From positions 4,214,501-4,278,500 of the forward strand of contig NZ_CP086120.1 of NCBI RefSeq assembly GCF_021216675.1: a stretch of DNA of 64,000 bases, read 5' to 3'. Below, piece after piece: positions 45,048 through 54,407 of the stretch. The notes below the pieces were generated by a model. The model was not told where the DNA came from, did no database searches, and saw only the letters and a program-made list of their open reading frames with translations. The translations under genes were made by a program, and so were the position numbers. The stretch's first letter is position 1; each line of letters starts with the position of its first letter. This stretch comes from Streptomyces gobiensis. GTDB taxonomy: Bacteria > Actinomycetota > Actinomycetes > Streptomycetales > Streptomycetaceae.

Positions 45048-46103
45048 CTATTCCCAGGAGCCCTGGGCCGGGGGGAGGGCGCGGATTTCCTGGAGGTCTT
45101 TGGCAGTGAGGGGGAGCCGGGCTGCTTTTATGTTCTCCACCGCCCAGCGCTGCTTCTTCGCCCCCGGCACCGGGATGACATGACGTCCCTGGGCCAGCAG
45201 CCAGGCCAGTGCCACCTGTGCCGGGGTGGCCTCACCGTGCCGCTGGGCGATCCGGCGCAGTCCCGCCACGATGGGCTGGTTGGCGGCCATCATCTCGGCC
45301 GTGAAGCGCGGGTGGCGGGCCCGCACGTCGTCGGGCTCAAAGCCGCTGCCGGGCGTCAGCGTGCCGCTCAGGAAGCCATTGCCCAGGGGCATCGCCGCCA
45401 GAAAGCCGACCCCGCGTGCCTCGCACCAAGGCAGCAGCCCGGTGAGCGCCTCCGGTGACCAGACGGAGAGCTCGGCCTGCACGGCGCTGACCGGGAAGAT
45501 CTGCTGGATCCGCTGGAGTTGCCGAAGCGTCGTCTCATGTATCGGCGCACCCGCTGACCGCCGCAGGGCCCGCGCACCGACCGCGCACAGCCCCAGCGAG
45601 CGCACCTTGCCCGCCGTCACCAGCTCGGCCATCGCACCCCAGGTCTCCTCGATGGGCACCTCGGGGTCGGCCCGGTGCAGCTGGTAGAGGTCGATCACAT
45701 CGGTCTGCAGCCGTCGCAGCGAGGCATCGCAGGCCCGCCTGACGTAGCTGGGCCTGCCATTGGCCACGATGTGCTGCTCACCGACGAGCAGCCCGACCTT
45801 GGTCGATACGAAGGCGTCCGGACGCCGCTCCCTGAGCACCCTGCCGATCAGCAGCTCATTGGTGAACGGGCCGTACATATCGGCGGTGTCGAGCAGCGTC
45901 GCCCCATGGTCCAGGGCGGCGTGAATGGTGCGCAGCGAATTCTCGCCGATCTGCTCGGACGTGGTGTACGCCCAGCTCATCGGCATACAGCCGAGGCCGA
46001 TCGCCCCCACCTCGAGCGCTGCCGCACCCAGTGTCCTGCGCTCCACCTGCGCTGATGCCTCCCGCGAGTCCCTGCTGGGGTTCGGGGCCCGCAACGCCAG
46101 CAT
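45048..46103 (-). CDS. Aldo/keto reductase
   Basis: From ATG 46103 the product is 351 residues; a GTG at 46127 is possible. It has the AKR barrel with the catalytic set Asp and Tyr in LLDTADMYGPF, Lys in FVSTKVGLL, and His in DLYQLHRADP. It would reduce a carbonyl with NADPH. It resembles the AKR11/12-type bacterial enzymes. The substrate is unknown. It is divergent from the 2-hydroxyacid dehydrogenase, 65 bases apart. Confidence 0.92.
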   Translation of the reverse strand: MLALRAPNPSRDSREASAQVERRTLGAAALEVGAIGLGCMPMSWAYTTSEQIGENSLRTIHAALDHGATLLDTADMYGPFTNELLIGRVLRERRPDAFVSTKVGLLVGEQHIVANGRPSYVRRACDASLRRLQTDVIDLYQLHRADPEVPIEETWGAMAELVTAGKVRSLGLCAVGARALRRSAGAPIHETTLRQLQRIQQIFPVSAVQAELSVWSPEALTGLLPWCEARGVGFLAAMPLGNGFLSGTLTPGSGFEPDDVRARHPRFTAEMMAANQPIVAGLRRIAQRHGEATPAQVALAWLLAQGRHVIPVPGAKKQRWAVENIKAARLPLTAKDLQEIRALPPAQGSWE

Positions 46104-46168
46104 TATGTGAGGCCCCCGGGAAAGCACAGTAACGGGTCACCCATCGGGCGTTCGCATACCCTCTCGCC

Positions 46169-47110
46169 ATGGCTTACGCAGATGTATGGCTTCCCATTCC
46201 GCCCGCCGAGATCGACGGTCTGCCGGGCTCGTTCAACTACCTGTACTGGAATGGTCAGGAGGACTTCCCCGCCGACCCCGCCCGGTGCGTTTTCTATGTC
46301 GTCCCCTATATGAAGAGGCCGGACGTCGTGCTGCGCCCGCTGCGGGCGATGACGGGTATCCAGGTGGTGCAGACACTCACCGCGGGAATCGACGATGTCG
46401 CCCCAGCCGTCCGGCAATTGCCCGCGGGGGCCAGGCTGTGCAACGCACGGGGGGTGCATGACGCCAGTACCGCCGAGCTGGCGCTCACCCTCACCCTCGC
46501 CTCACTCCGTGGTATTCCCGGCGCTGTCCATGACCAGGCCGCACAGCGGTGGCAGCCGGATCTGCGTCCCGCCCTCGCGGACAAGACCGTGCTGATTGTC
46601 GGTTATGGCGCCGTTGGCAGTGCCATTGAGAACCGGCTCATTCCTTTTGAGGTGGAGCGGGTCGACCGGATCGCGCGTACGGCGCGGCAGAGCGAACGTG
46701 GTCCCGTGCACTCGCGCACCGAACTGCCCCGGCTGCTTCCCGACGCCGATGTCGTGGTGCTGTCCACGCCACTCACGGACGATACGCGTCAGCTTGTTGA
46801 CGCTGATTTTATGACCCGTATGAAGGACGGCGCCCTGCTGGTGAATGTGGCCCGTGGGGGAGTGGTGGACACCAAGGCGCTTCTCGCCGAGCTGGAGAGA
46901 GGGCGGCTGCGGGCCGCGCTCGATGTCACCGATCCCGAACCGTTGCCCGCCGGACATCCGTTGTGGCGGGCGCCGGGCACTCTCATCACACCGCATATAG
47001 GCGGCTTCACCTCGGCTTTTCTGCCCCGCGCCAAGAAGTTGCTGCGCACCCAGCTGAAGCGCTTCGAGGCCGGAGAACCGTTGGAGCATGTGCGGGCCGT
47101 GGCAGAGTAG
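46169..47110 (+). CDS. D-2-hydroxyacid dehydrogenase family protein
   Basis: This 313-residue NAD-dependent enzyme has the nucleotide loop VLIVGYGAVGSAI and the catalytic Arg, Glu and His in NVARGGVVD, VTDPEPLPAGH and TPHIGGFTS. The family includes phosphoglycerate and glyoxylate dehydrogenases. It lacks the ASB and ACT domains seen in the SerA of this window, so it is not a second SerA. The substrate is unknown. Confidence 0.92.
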   Translation: MAYADVWLPIPPAEIDGLPGSFNYLYWNGQEDFPADPARCVFYVVPYMKRPDVVLRPLRAMTGIQVVQTLTAGIDDVAPAVRQLPAGARLCNARGVHDASTAELALTLTLASLRGIPGAVHDQAAQRWQPDLRPALADKTVLIVGYGAVGSAIENRLIPFEVERVDRIARTARQSERGPVHSRTELPRLLPDADVVVLSTPLTDDTRQLVDADFMTRMKDGALLVNVARGGVVDTKALLAELERGRLRAALDVTDPEPLPAGHPLWRAPGTLITPHIGGFTSAFLPRAKKLLRTQLKRFEAGEPLEHVRAVAE

Positions 47111-47190
47111 GCGGACTACCTCAAGAGCGCTCCCATACCACGCTGTGCAGGCGGGCGGCTGCACCCTGTGCCCAAAACTTCGCTCTTGGT

Positions 47191-47204
47191 CACGCTGAGT
47201 AGAG
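47191..47204 (+). promoter_or_regulatory. Candidate BldD box upstream of the diguanylate cyclase gene
   Basis: TCACGCTGAGTAGA fits the BldD consensus tnACnc(A/T)GnGTnAn at every fixed position except the final A. BldD is the c-di-GMP-binding master repressor of Streptomyces development, and several of its known targets are c-di-GMP enzyme genes. The site is about 160 bases before the start codon. It is an inspection-only match. Confidence 0.5.
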
Positions 47205-47361
47205 ACGCTATGTCCCTGAGTGACGGAACTGGTGTATCGTCCGGACGGGGCGATACCAGTACAACCGAGGGGGGCGATGGGCGAATGCGCGACCAATGGA
47301 CGAACTGGCGGATGAGGGGTGACGGACGCAGGACGTGGCCCCCATGCTCGGAGGCGGCGCG

Positions 47362-50274
47362 ATGAGCGCCCATGGAGCCACTTTCGCCCGGGTCCCCCGG
47401 CGGCGGGTTGGCGGTCGCAGGGCGGTGCTGCCGCAGCTGGCGCTGGTCGCCGTCTGCCTCGGCTATGCGACGGGGGCGGCACTCGGCTGGGGCTCTCCCC
47501 AAGTGGCGCTGTTCATGGGTGACTTCGGGCTCAGCGCCGCCGCCTTCCTGGCCGCCGGATCCTGCCTCTGGTATGCCCGTACGCACCCGAGCCGGTTTCG
47601 CCCCGCCTGGGTGCTGTTCGCGGTGTCCTCCGCGATGGCGGGGATGGGGAACGCCGTCTGGGGGTGGTACGAGATCGTTCTGGATCAGCCAGTTCCGTCA
47701 CCGTCGCCCGCCGATGTCTTCTTTCTGCTCTTCGCGCCGCCCGCGATCATCGGTCTGCTGGTGCTCGCCAAGCGGCCGGTCTCCAGAGCCGGCTGGATCT
47801 GTCTCAGCCTGGACGCCTGGCTGATCGGTGGCTCGCTTCTGACCCTCTCCTGGAGCCTCGCCCTCGCCCACACCAATACCTGGCGGGGCGAGTCCGTGCC
47901 GCAGGCCGCGCTTCTGCTGGCCTATCCGCTGCTGGACATCGTGCTGGTCAGCATGGTGCTGGCGCTGCACTTCCGGCGCTCCTCGGCACATCGCTCGGCG
48001 ATCAACACCGCGGTCGGCGCGCTCGCTCTCACCGTGCTGTGTGACGCGCTGTTCACCTCGCCGTTGCTGCAGGCGCGGTACAGCTCGGGGCAGCTGCTGG
48101 ACGCGGGCTGGTTCGCGGGCTCCCTGCTCCTTGCCTACGCCCCATGGGTCAGCGGCCGCCAGCCCACGCGGGAGAAGGAGAGCGCCCCGGTCACCAGCCG
48201 TCCGATCTCCGGATCGCTGGCCGCTCTGACGCCGTATCTCGCCGCCGCCGTCTGCACCCTGGGCGTGCTCTACAACTTCAGCGACGGCCGCCATGTCGAC
48301 CAGGTGGTGCTCGTCACCGCCTGCACCGTCGTGCTCGGCCTGGTGGTGCGGCAGGGAATCATGCTGATGGACAACATCCGGCTGACCCGGGAACTGGCCC
48401 ACAAGGAGAGCCACTTCCGCTCCCTGGTGCAAGGGTCCAGTGATGTCATCATGATCGCCGCATCCACCGGGACGCTGCGCTATGTCAGTCCCGCCGCCGC
48501 GGGCGTCTACGGCCGCGAGGCCGAGGAGCTGGTCGGCTCCGAGCTCGCCTCGCTGATTCATCAAGAGGACCTCGGCCGGTTCCTCCATGAGGTGCGCCGC
48601 TTTCTCGCCGCGCCATCCGACCAGGAGTCCTCGATCCGGATCGAGTGCCGCTTCCAGCATGCCAACGGTGACTGGCTCAATGTGGAGTCCACGATCAACC
48701 GCTATCAGGGCGGGCTCATCTTCAACAGCCGGGATGTCACCGAACGGGTGCGGCTGCAAGCACAGTTGCAGCACAACGCCTCCCATGACCCGCTCACCGA
48801 TCTGCCCAACCGCGCGCTGTTCACCGAGCGGGTGCGGCAGGCGCTCTCCGGACGGCGCGGCGGGGACGGCCCGGACCGGGACGCCGCGGTGCTCTTCATC
48901 GACCTCGACGGTTTCAAGGCGGTCAATGACTCCATCGGGCACCAGGCGGGCGATGAGCTGCTGGTGCACGCCGGGCGGCGGCTCCTGGAGTCCGTACGGG
49001 CCGGGGACACCGCCGCCCGGCTTGGCGGCGATGAGTTCGCGGCGCTCATCCTCGGCGATGGGGCGTGCGGCCAGGCCGAGCGTGAGGTCCGGGTCCTGGA
49101 GATCGCCGACCGGCTGCGGCTGAAGCTCTCGGAGCCCTACCGCGTCGAGGGGGAGACCGAAGTGCGGGTCGCCGCCTCCATCGGGGTCGCCTTCGCCGAG
49201 CCCGGCATCTCACCGGCCGCGCTGATGCGCAACGCCGACCTGGCGATGTACCGGGCCAAGCAGGCGGGCAAGGCCCGGGTCGAGCTCTACGCACCGCAGC
49301 TGCAAGCCGAGATGGTGCGCCGCTCCGAGATCGCCACCCGGCTGCGCAGCGCCCTGCACGACGGCGAGTTCGCCCTGCTCCACCAGCCCATCGTCGAGCT
49401 CGACAGCGGTGAGGTCAGGGCGGTCGCCGCACAGGCACGCTGGCGCTCGGCACAGGGTCTGCTCTTCAACCCGGCGGAGTTCCTTCCCGGCGATGCCCGG
49501 GCGGGCCGGGACGGCGCCGGCGGCCAGGAGGCCAAAGTGGGCCGCTGGCTGCTGCAGGAGGCGGTCGCCCAGGCCGCCGAGCGGCACCGGGCGGGCTTCA
49601 CCACACCGGTGTCCGTGCGGCTCTCCGCCCGCCGTCTCATCGACCGCTCCATGGCCAGCGGCACCATCGAGGCGCTGCTGACCCGGCATGGCCTGCCCTC
49701 CGGAAGCCTCGTCATCGAGCTCTGCGACAGCGACCCACGGCTCCCGCTCGAAGAGCTGGAAGCCCGGCTGAACGGGCTGCGGCGGCTCGGCGTCGCTGTC
49801 GCGCTGGACGGCTTCGGCAGCGGCTGCGGGACCATCGCCGCGCTGCGGCGGCTCCCGGTCGATGTGCTCCGGCTCGAACGCGGGCTGGTCGACGGCATTG
49901 TGGAGTCTCCCCGGCTGAACAAGATCACCGCCGGGCTGCTCCGGATCGCCAACGACCTCGGCATGTCCTCCGTGGCCGATGGCGTCGATCTGCCCGAGCA
50001 GGTCAGCGCGCTCCGTGCGATGGGCTGCACACATGGCCAGGGGATGGCCTTCTCCGGGCCGCTGGATGAGCACCGGCTGCGCCGGGCACTGTCCCGGGGC
50101 TGCTATCCGGTGCCGGAGCACGCCGTCGCCAATGGGAACACCAATGGAAACGGTGGCCGCTCGATCGTGGTGGCCGGATCGCTGCCGGTGCGCCGGGGTG
50201 GCGCGGCTGGTCCGGATCCGGTGACGCATCCGCCATTGCGCTCAAATAGTGAGACGTCCGTCCCACCCACTTGA
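47362..50274 (+). CDS. Membrane PAS-GGDEF-degenerate EAL protein (diguanylate cyclase)
   Basis: I chose ATG 47362 (970 residues), which has GGAGG seven bases upstream, over GTG 47335. About ten membrane segments (20-330) lead to a PAS domain (about 349-465), a GGDEF domain with GGDEF at 555-559 and an RxxD feedback site (R546-A-G-D549), and a C-terminal EAL-like domain. EAL has become AAQ (689-691), and DDFGTGYSS has become LDGFGSGCG. So c-di-GMP synthesis is expected but breakdown is not; the dead EAL may bind the ligand or a partner. It appears to be the homologue of S. coelicolor SCO5511, judged from neighbouring ilvB. Confidence 0.9.
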   Translation: MSAHGATFARVPRRRVGGRRAVLPQLALVAVCLGYATGAALGWGSPQVALFMGDFGLSAAAFLAAGSCLWYARTHPSRFRPAWVLFAVSSAMAGMGNAVWGWYEIVLDQPVPSPSPADVFFLLFAPPAIIGLLVLAKRPVSRAGWICLSLDAWLIGGSLLTLSWSLALAHTNTWRGESVPQAALLLAYPLLDIVLVSMVLALHFRRSSAHRSAINTAVGALALTVLCDALFTSPLLQARYSSGQLLDAGWFAGSLLLAYAPWVSGRQPTREKESAPVTSRPISGSLAALTPYLAAAVCTLGVLYNFSDGRHVDQVVLVTACTVVLGLVVRQGIMLMDNIRLTRELAHKESHFRSLVQGSSDVIMIAASTGTLRYVSPAAAGVYGREAEELVGSELASLIHQEDLGRFLHEVRRFLAAPSDQESSIRIECRFQHANGDWLNVESTINRYQGGLIFNSRDVTERVRLQAQLQHNASHDPLTDLPNRALFTERVRQALSGRRGGDGPDRDAAVLFIDLDGFKAVNDSIGHQAGDELLVHAGRRLLESVRAGDTAARLGGDEFAALILGDGACGQAEREVRVLEIADRLRLKLSEPYRVEGETEVRVAASIGVAFAEPGISPAALMRNADLAMYRAKQAGKARVELYAPQLQAEMVRRSEIATRLRSALHDGEFALLHQPIVELDSGEVRAVAAQARWRSAQGLLFNPAEFLPGDARAGRDGAGGQEAKVGRWLLQEAVAQAAERHRAGFTTPVSVRLSARRLIDRSMASGTIEALLTRHGLPSGSLVIELCDSDPRLPLEELEARLNGLRRLGVAVALDGFGSGCGTIAALRRLPVDVLRLERGLVDGIVESPRLNKITAGLLRIANDLGMSSVADGVDLPEQVSALRAMGCTHGQGMAFSGPLDEHRLRRALSRGCYPVPEHAVANGNTNGNGGRSIVVAGSLPVRRGGAAGPDPVTHPPLRSNSETSVPPT

Positions 50275-50307
50275 CACTTCATATGCCGTGGGAGGAAGGT
50301 CTGTGCC

Positions 50308-50349
50308 ATGCGCACTCGAATTCTCGTACTTGGAAAGCGCGTCAGCTGA
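50308..50349 (+). CDS. Branched-chain amino-acid leader peptide
   Basis: A 13-residue peptide, MRTRILVLGKRVS, follows a strong ribosome site (GGAGGAAGG). It has an Ile, two Leu and two Val codons, just ahead of an intrinsic terminator and then ilvB. This is the layout of ribosome-mediated attenuation: scarce charged tRNA for Ile, Leu or Val would stall the ribosome and stop the terminator forming. Confidence 0.8.
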   Translation: MRTRILVLGKRVS

Positions 50350-50425
50350 CCCGGGGCCACCAGACCCCGCGGACACCAGTGACGCGCTCCCCTCGCTTGC
50401 CTACCGGCACGAGGGGTTTTTTGTT
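50336..50425 (+). terminator. ilvB attenuator: pause stem and intrinsic terminator
   Basis: Stem one pairs 50336-50344, within the end of the leader peptide, with 50380-50388 over nine bases. The terminator directly after it pairs CCCCTCG (50389-50395) with its complement (50410-50416) and is followed by a six-T run. A GGGG at 50353-50356 could instead capture the terminator's CCCC arm as an antiterminator. A true U-run is uncommon in this GC-rich genome, which makes this a strong regulated terminator. Confidence 0.82.
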
Positions 50426-50547
50426 GCACCAGTGCCCTCGCACATCCCGCACAGACCGCCCAGAACAGCCCAAAGCCAGCACCATCCCAGCAGTACCCGA
50501 GCAGCACCCAGCGTCAAAACCCTCACTCATCCGAGAAGAGATAGCCG

Positions 50548-52443
50548 ATGACCGAGCAGGCCACCGGGGCCCCCACTCCGCAGCCGCGGGCCCGTAGCGG
50601 CGGGCAGCAGCCGCCCGCCAACGCCACTGCCACCGTCCAGCACCTCACGGGCGCGCAGTCCCTCATCCGTTCTCTTGAGGAAGTCGGTGCCGACACCGTA
50701 TTCGGCATCCCGGGCGGCGCTATCCTGCCCGCGTACGACCCGATGATGGACTCCTCCCGGGTCCGCCACGTCCTCGTCCGTCATGAGCAGGGCGCGGGAC
50801 ACGCCGCGACCGGTTACGCCCAGGCGACCGGCAAGGTCGGCGTCTGCATGGCCACCTCGGGCCCCGGCGCCACCAACCTTGTCACCCCGATCGCCGACGC
50901 CCATATGGACTCCGTCCCGCTGGTCGCGATCACGGGACAGGTGGCCTCCAAGGCGATCGGCACCGACGCCTTCCAGGAAGCCGACATCTGCGGCATCACG
51001 ATGCCGATCACCAAGCACAACTTCCTGGTCACCAACCCGGCCGATATCCCGCGGACCATCGCCGAGGCCTTCCACATCGCCGCCACCGGACGCCCCGGCC
51101 CGGTTCTCGTCGACATCGCCAAGGACGCTCTGCAGGCCCAGACCACCTTCTCCTGGCCGCCCGTCCATGACCTGCCCGGCTACCGGCCCGTCACCAAGCC
51201 GCACGCCAAGCAGATCCGCGAGGCCGCCAAGCTGATCAGCGCGGCCAGGCGCCCGGTGCTCTATGTCGGCGGCGGTGTTCTCAAGGCACGGGCCACCGCT
51301 GAGCTGAAGATCCTGGCCGAGCTGACCGGCGCCCCCGTCACCACCACTCTGATGGCGCTCGGCGCCTTCCCGGACAGCCACCCGCAGCACGTCGGGATGC
51401 CCGGGATGCATGGCGCCGTGGCGGCCGTCACCGCGCTGCAGAAGGCCGATCTGATCGTGGCACTGGGCGCTCGCTTTGATGACCGCGTCACCGGCAAGCT
51501 GGACTCCTTCGCCCCCTATGCGAAGATCGTCCACGCCGATATCGACCCGGCCGAGATCGGCAAGAACCGCGCCGCCGATGTGCCGATCGTCGGAGACGCC
51601 CGTGAGGTCATCGCCGACCTGGTCGTCGCCGTGCAGGGCGAGCAGGAGGCGGGCCGGGCCGGTGAGGCCGCCCGAACGGGATACGCGGACTGGTGGGAGC
51701 AGCTGAGCCGCTGGCGCGACACCTATCCGCTCGGCTACGACCTGCCCGAGGACGGCTCGCTGTCCCCGCAGCAGGTGATCGAGCGCATCGGGCAGCTGGC
51801 ACCCAAGGACACCATCTACGCCGCGGGCGTCGGCCAGCATCAGATGTGGGCCTCGCACTTCATCAAGTACGAGCAGCCCGCGACCTGGCTGAACTCCGGG
51901 GGCCTGGGCACCATGGGGTACGCGGTCCCGGCCGCGCTGGGCGCCAAGGCCGGTGCCCCGGACCGTACGGTCTGGGCGATCGACGGCGACGGCTGCTTCC
52001 AGATGACCAACCAGGAGCTGGTCACCGCCACGCTCAACAACATCCCGATCAAGGTCGCGATCATCAACAATGGCGCGCTGGGCATGGTCCGCCAGTGGCA
52101 GACCCTCTTCTACAACGAGCGCTACTCCAACACCGTGCTGCACTCCGGTCCGGAGTCGGACGGCAAGGCCTCGGCTGACGGCACCCCCAGCCTGGGCACC
52201 CGCTGCCCGGACTTCGTCAAACTGGCGGAGGCCATGGGCTGTGTCGGTATCCGCTGTGAGGACCCGGCCGATCTGGACGCGGTGATCGAGAAGGCCAACT
52301 CCATCAACGACCGCCCCGTCGTCGTCGACTTCATCGTCCATGAGGACGCGATGGTCTGGCCGATGGTCGCGGCAGGCACTTCCAACGACGAGGTCATGGC
52401 GGCGCGCGGCGTCCGTCCGGACTTCGGTGACAGCGACGACTGA
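50548..52443 (+). CDS. ilvB: Acetolactate synthase large subunit
   Basis: This 631-residue TPP enzyme makes acetolactate or acetohydroxybutyrate, the first shared step to valine, leucine and isoleucine. The catalytic Glu is in LVRHEQGAGHAATGYAQ. The TPP motif runs from GDGCFQMTNQELVTA to IIN. FAD-linked and central domains are complete. It has an N-terminal extension rich in Pro and Gln before AQSLIRSLEEVGAD. It is first in ilvB-ilvN-ilvC and preceded by the attenuator. Confidence 0.98.
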   Translation: MTEQATGAPTPQPRARSGGQQPPANATATVQHLTGAQSLIRSLEEVGADTVFGIPGGAILPAYDPMMDSSRVRHVLVRHEQGAGHAATGYAQATGKVGVCMATSGPGATNLVTPIADAHMDSVPLVAITGQVASKAIGTDAFQEADICGITMPITKHNFLVTNPADIPRTIAEAFHIAATGRPGPVLVDIAKDALQAQTTFSWPPVHDLPGYRPVTKPHAKQIREAAKLISAARRPVLYVGGGVLKARATAELKILAELTGAPVTTTLMALGAFPDSHPQHVGMPGMHGAVAAVTALQKADLIVALGARFDDRVTGKLDSFAPYAKIVHADIDPAEIGKNRAADVPIVGDAREVIADLVVAVQGEQEAGRAGEAARTGYADWWEQLSRWRDTYPLGYDLPEDGSLSPQQVIERIGQLAPKDTIYAAGVGQHQMWASHFIKYEQPATWLNSGGLGTMGYAVPAALGAKAGAPDRTVWAIDGDGCFQMTNQELVTATLNNIPIKVAIINNGALGMVRQWQTLFYNERYSNTVLHSGPESDGKASADGTPSLGTRCPDFVKLAEAMGCVGIRCEDPADLDAVIEKANSINDRPVVVDFIVHEDAMVWPMVAAGTSNDEVMAARGVRPDFGDSDD

Positions 52444-52464
52444 GAGAGCGAGAGAGTACGAGAC

Positions 52465-52989
52465 ATGTCCAAGCACACGCTCTCCGTCCTGGTGGAGAAC
52501 AAGCCCGGTGTCCTCGCCCGGATCACCGCGCTGTTCTCCCGGCGGGGCTTCAACATCGACTCGCTCGCCGTCGGTACCACCGAACACCCGGAGATCTCCC
52601 GGATCACCATCGTGGTGAACGTCGAGGACCTTCCGCTCGAGCAGGTCACCAAGCAGCTCAACAAGCTCATCAATGTGCTGAAGATCGTTGAGCTGGAGCC
52701 CGCGGCGGCCGTTCAGCGTGAACTCGTTCTGGTGAAAGTGCGTGCCGACAACGAGACTCGCTCGCAGATCGTGGAGATCGTCCAGCTCTTCCGCGCCAAG
52801 ACCGTCGACGTGTCCCCGGAGGCCGTCACCATCGAGGCGACCGGCAGCAGCGACAAGCTGGAGGCGATGCTCAAGATGCTGGAGCCCTTCGGCATCAAGG
52901 AGCTGGTCCAGTCCGGCACCATCGCGATCGGGCGCGGCTCCCGCTCCATCACCGACCGCTCCCTCCGCGCCCTGGACCGCACGGCGTAG
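52465..52989 (+). CDS. ilvN: Acetolactate synthase small (regulatory) subunit
   Basis: This 174-residue subunit has an N-terminal ACT domain (HTLSVLVENKPGVLARITALF), which binds valine for feedback inhibition, and a C-terminal ACT-like domain that activates the large subunit. Length is normal. It lies 21 bases after ilvB with an AGAGAG ribosome-site region. Confidence 0.98.
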   Translation: MSKHTLSVLVENKPGVLARITALFSRRGFNIDSLAVGTTEHPEISRITIVVNVEDLPLEQVTKQLNKLINVLKIVELEPAAAVQRELVLVKVRADNETRSQIVEIVQLFRAKTVDVSPEAVTIEATGSSDKLEAMLKMLEPFGIKELVQSGTIAIGRGSRSITDRSLRALDRTA

Positions 52990-53127
52990 GCACGGCCGCG
53001 GACGCGACCGTATAGCGAGACTCCGCCCCGGCCCCCGCCCACCGGGCATACGGTGGGACCCATACGCGGGCCGCACAGCACAACAGACGCACAGACCCCG
53101 CACAGCAAGAACAAGGAGATATCCGAA

Positions 53128-54126
<999 letters not shown>

Positions 54127-54136
54127 GCCGGTCCGA

Positions 54137-54174
54137 GTGTCCGTGGCGGGACCGACGGGTCCCGCCACGGACAC
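54137..54174 (+). terminator. Terminator hairpin after ilvC
   Basis: A 17-bp inverted repeat (54137-54153 with 54158-54174) starts 11 bases after the ilvC stop. It probably ends the ilvBNC transcript, so serA would have its own promoter in the 54175-54407 gap, where I could not pick out a convincing one. Confidence 0.8.
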
Positions 54175-54407
54175 CGGTACGGGGGTGGGGAGGACCCCCG
54201 CGCGAGGGGCGATCCACGCAAGCCGTCAACCTCGCCCCGCTTCGTGGATAGACTGCGGAGCAGATACGCGTCACAGGCTCACAGCGTCGTGCGTCTCCAC
54301 GCGGCTGCCAACCTCCACCGCCTTCGGCCGTCGCGACGCGGCCGTCCTCCCCCGTAACCCTCCGGGCACGGGAGGGGCCCCCAGGACTAGTGAGGACTGA
54401 GACCGAA

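Noticed and set aside
46169..47110. Second phosphoglycerate dehydrogenase
   Set aside because: It lacks the ASB and ACT domains, and its catalytic region is of the general D-2-hydroxyacid dehydrogenase type.
54289..54357. Short GTG frame before serA as a possible leader peptide
   Set aside because: No ribosome site, no run of a regulatory amino acid and no nearby U-run terminator.
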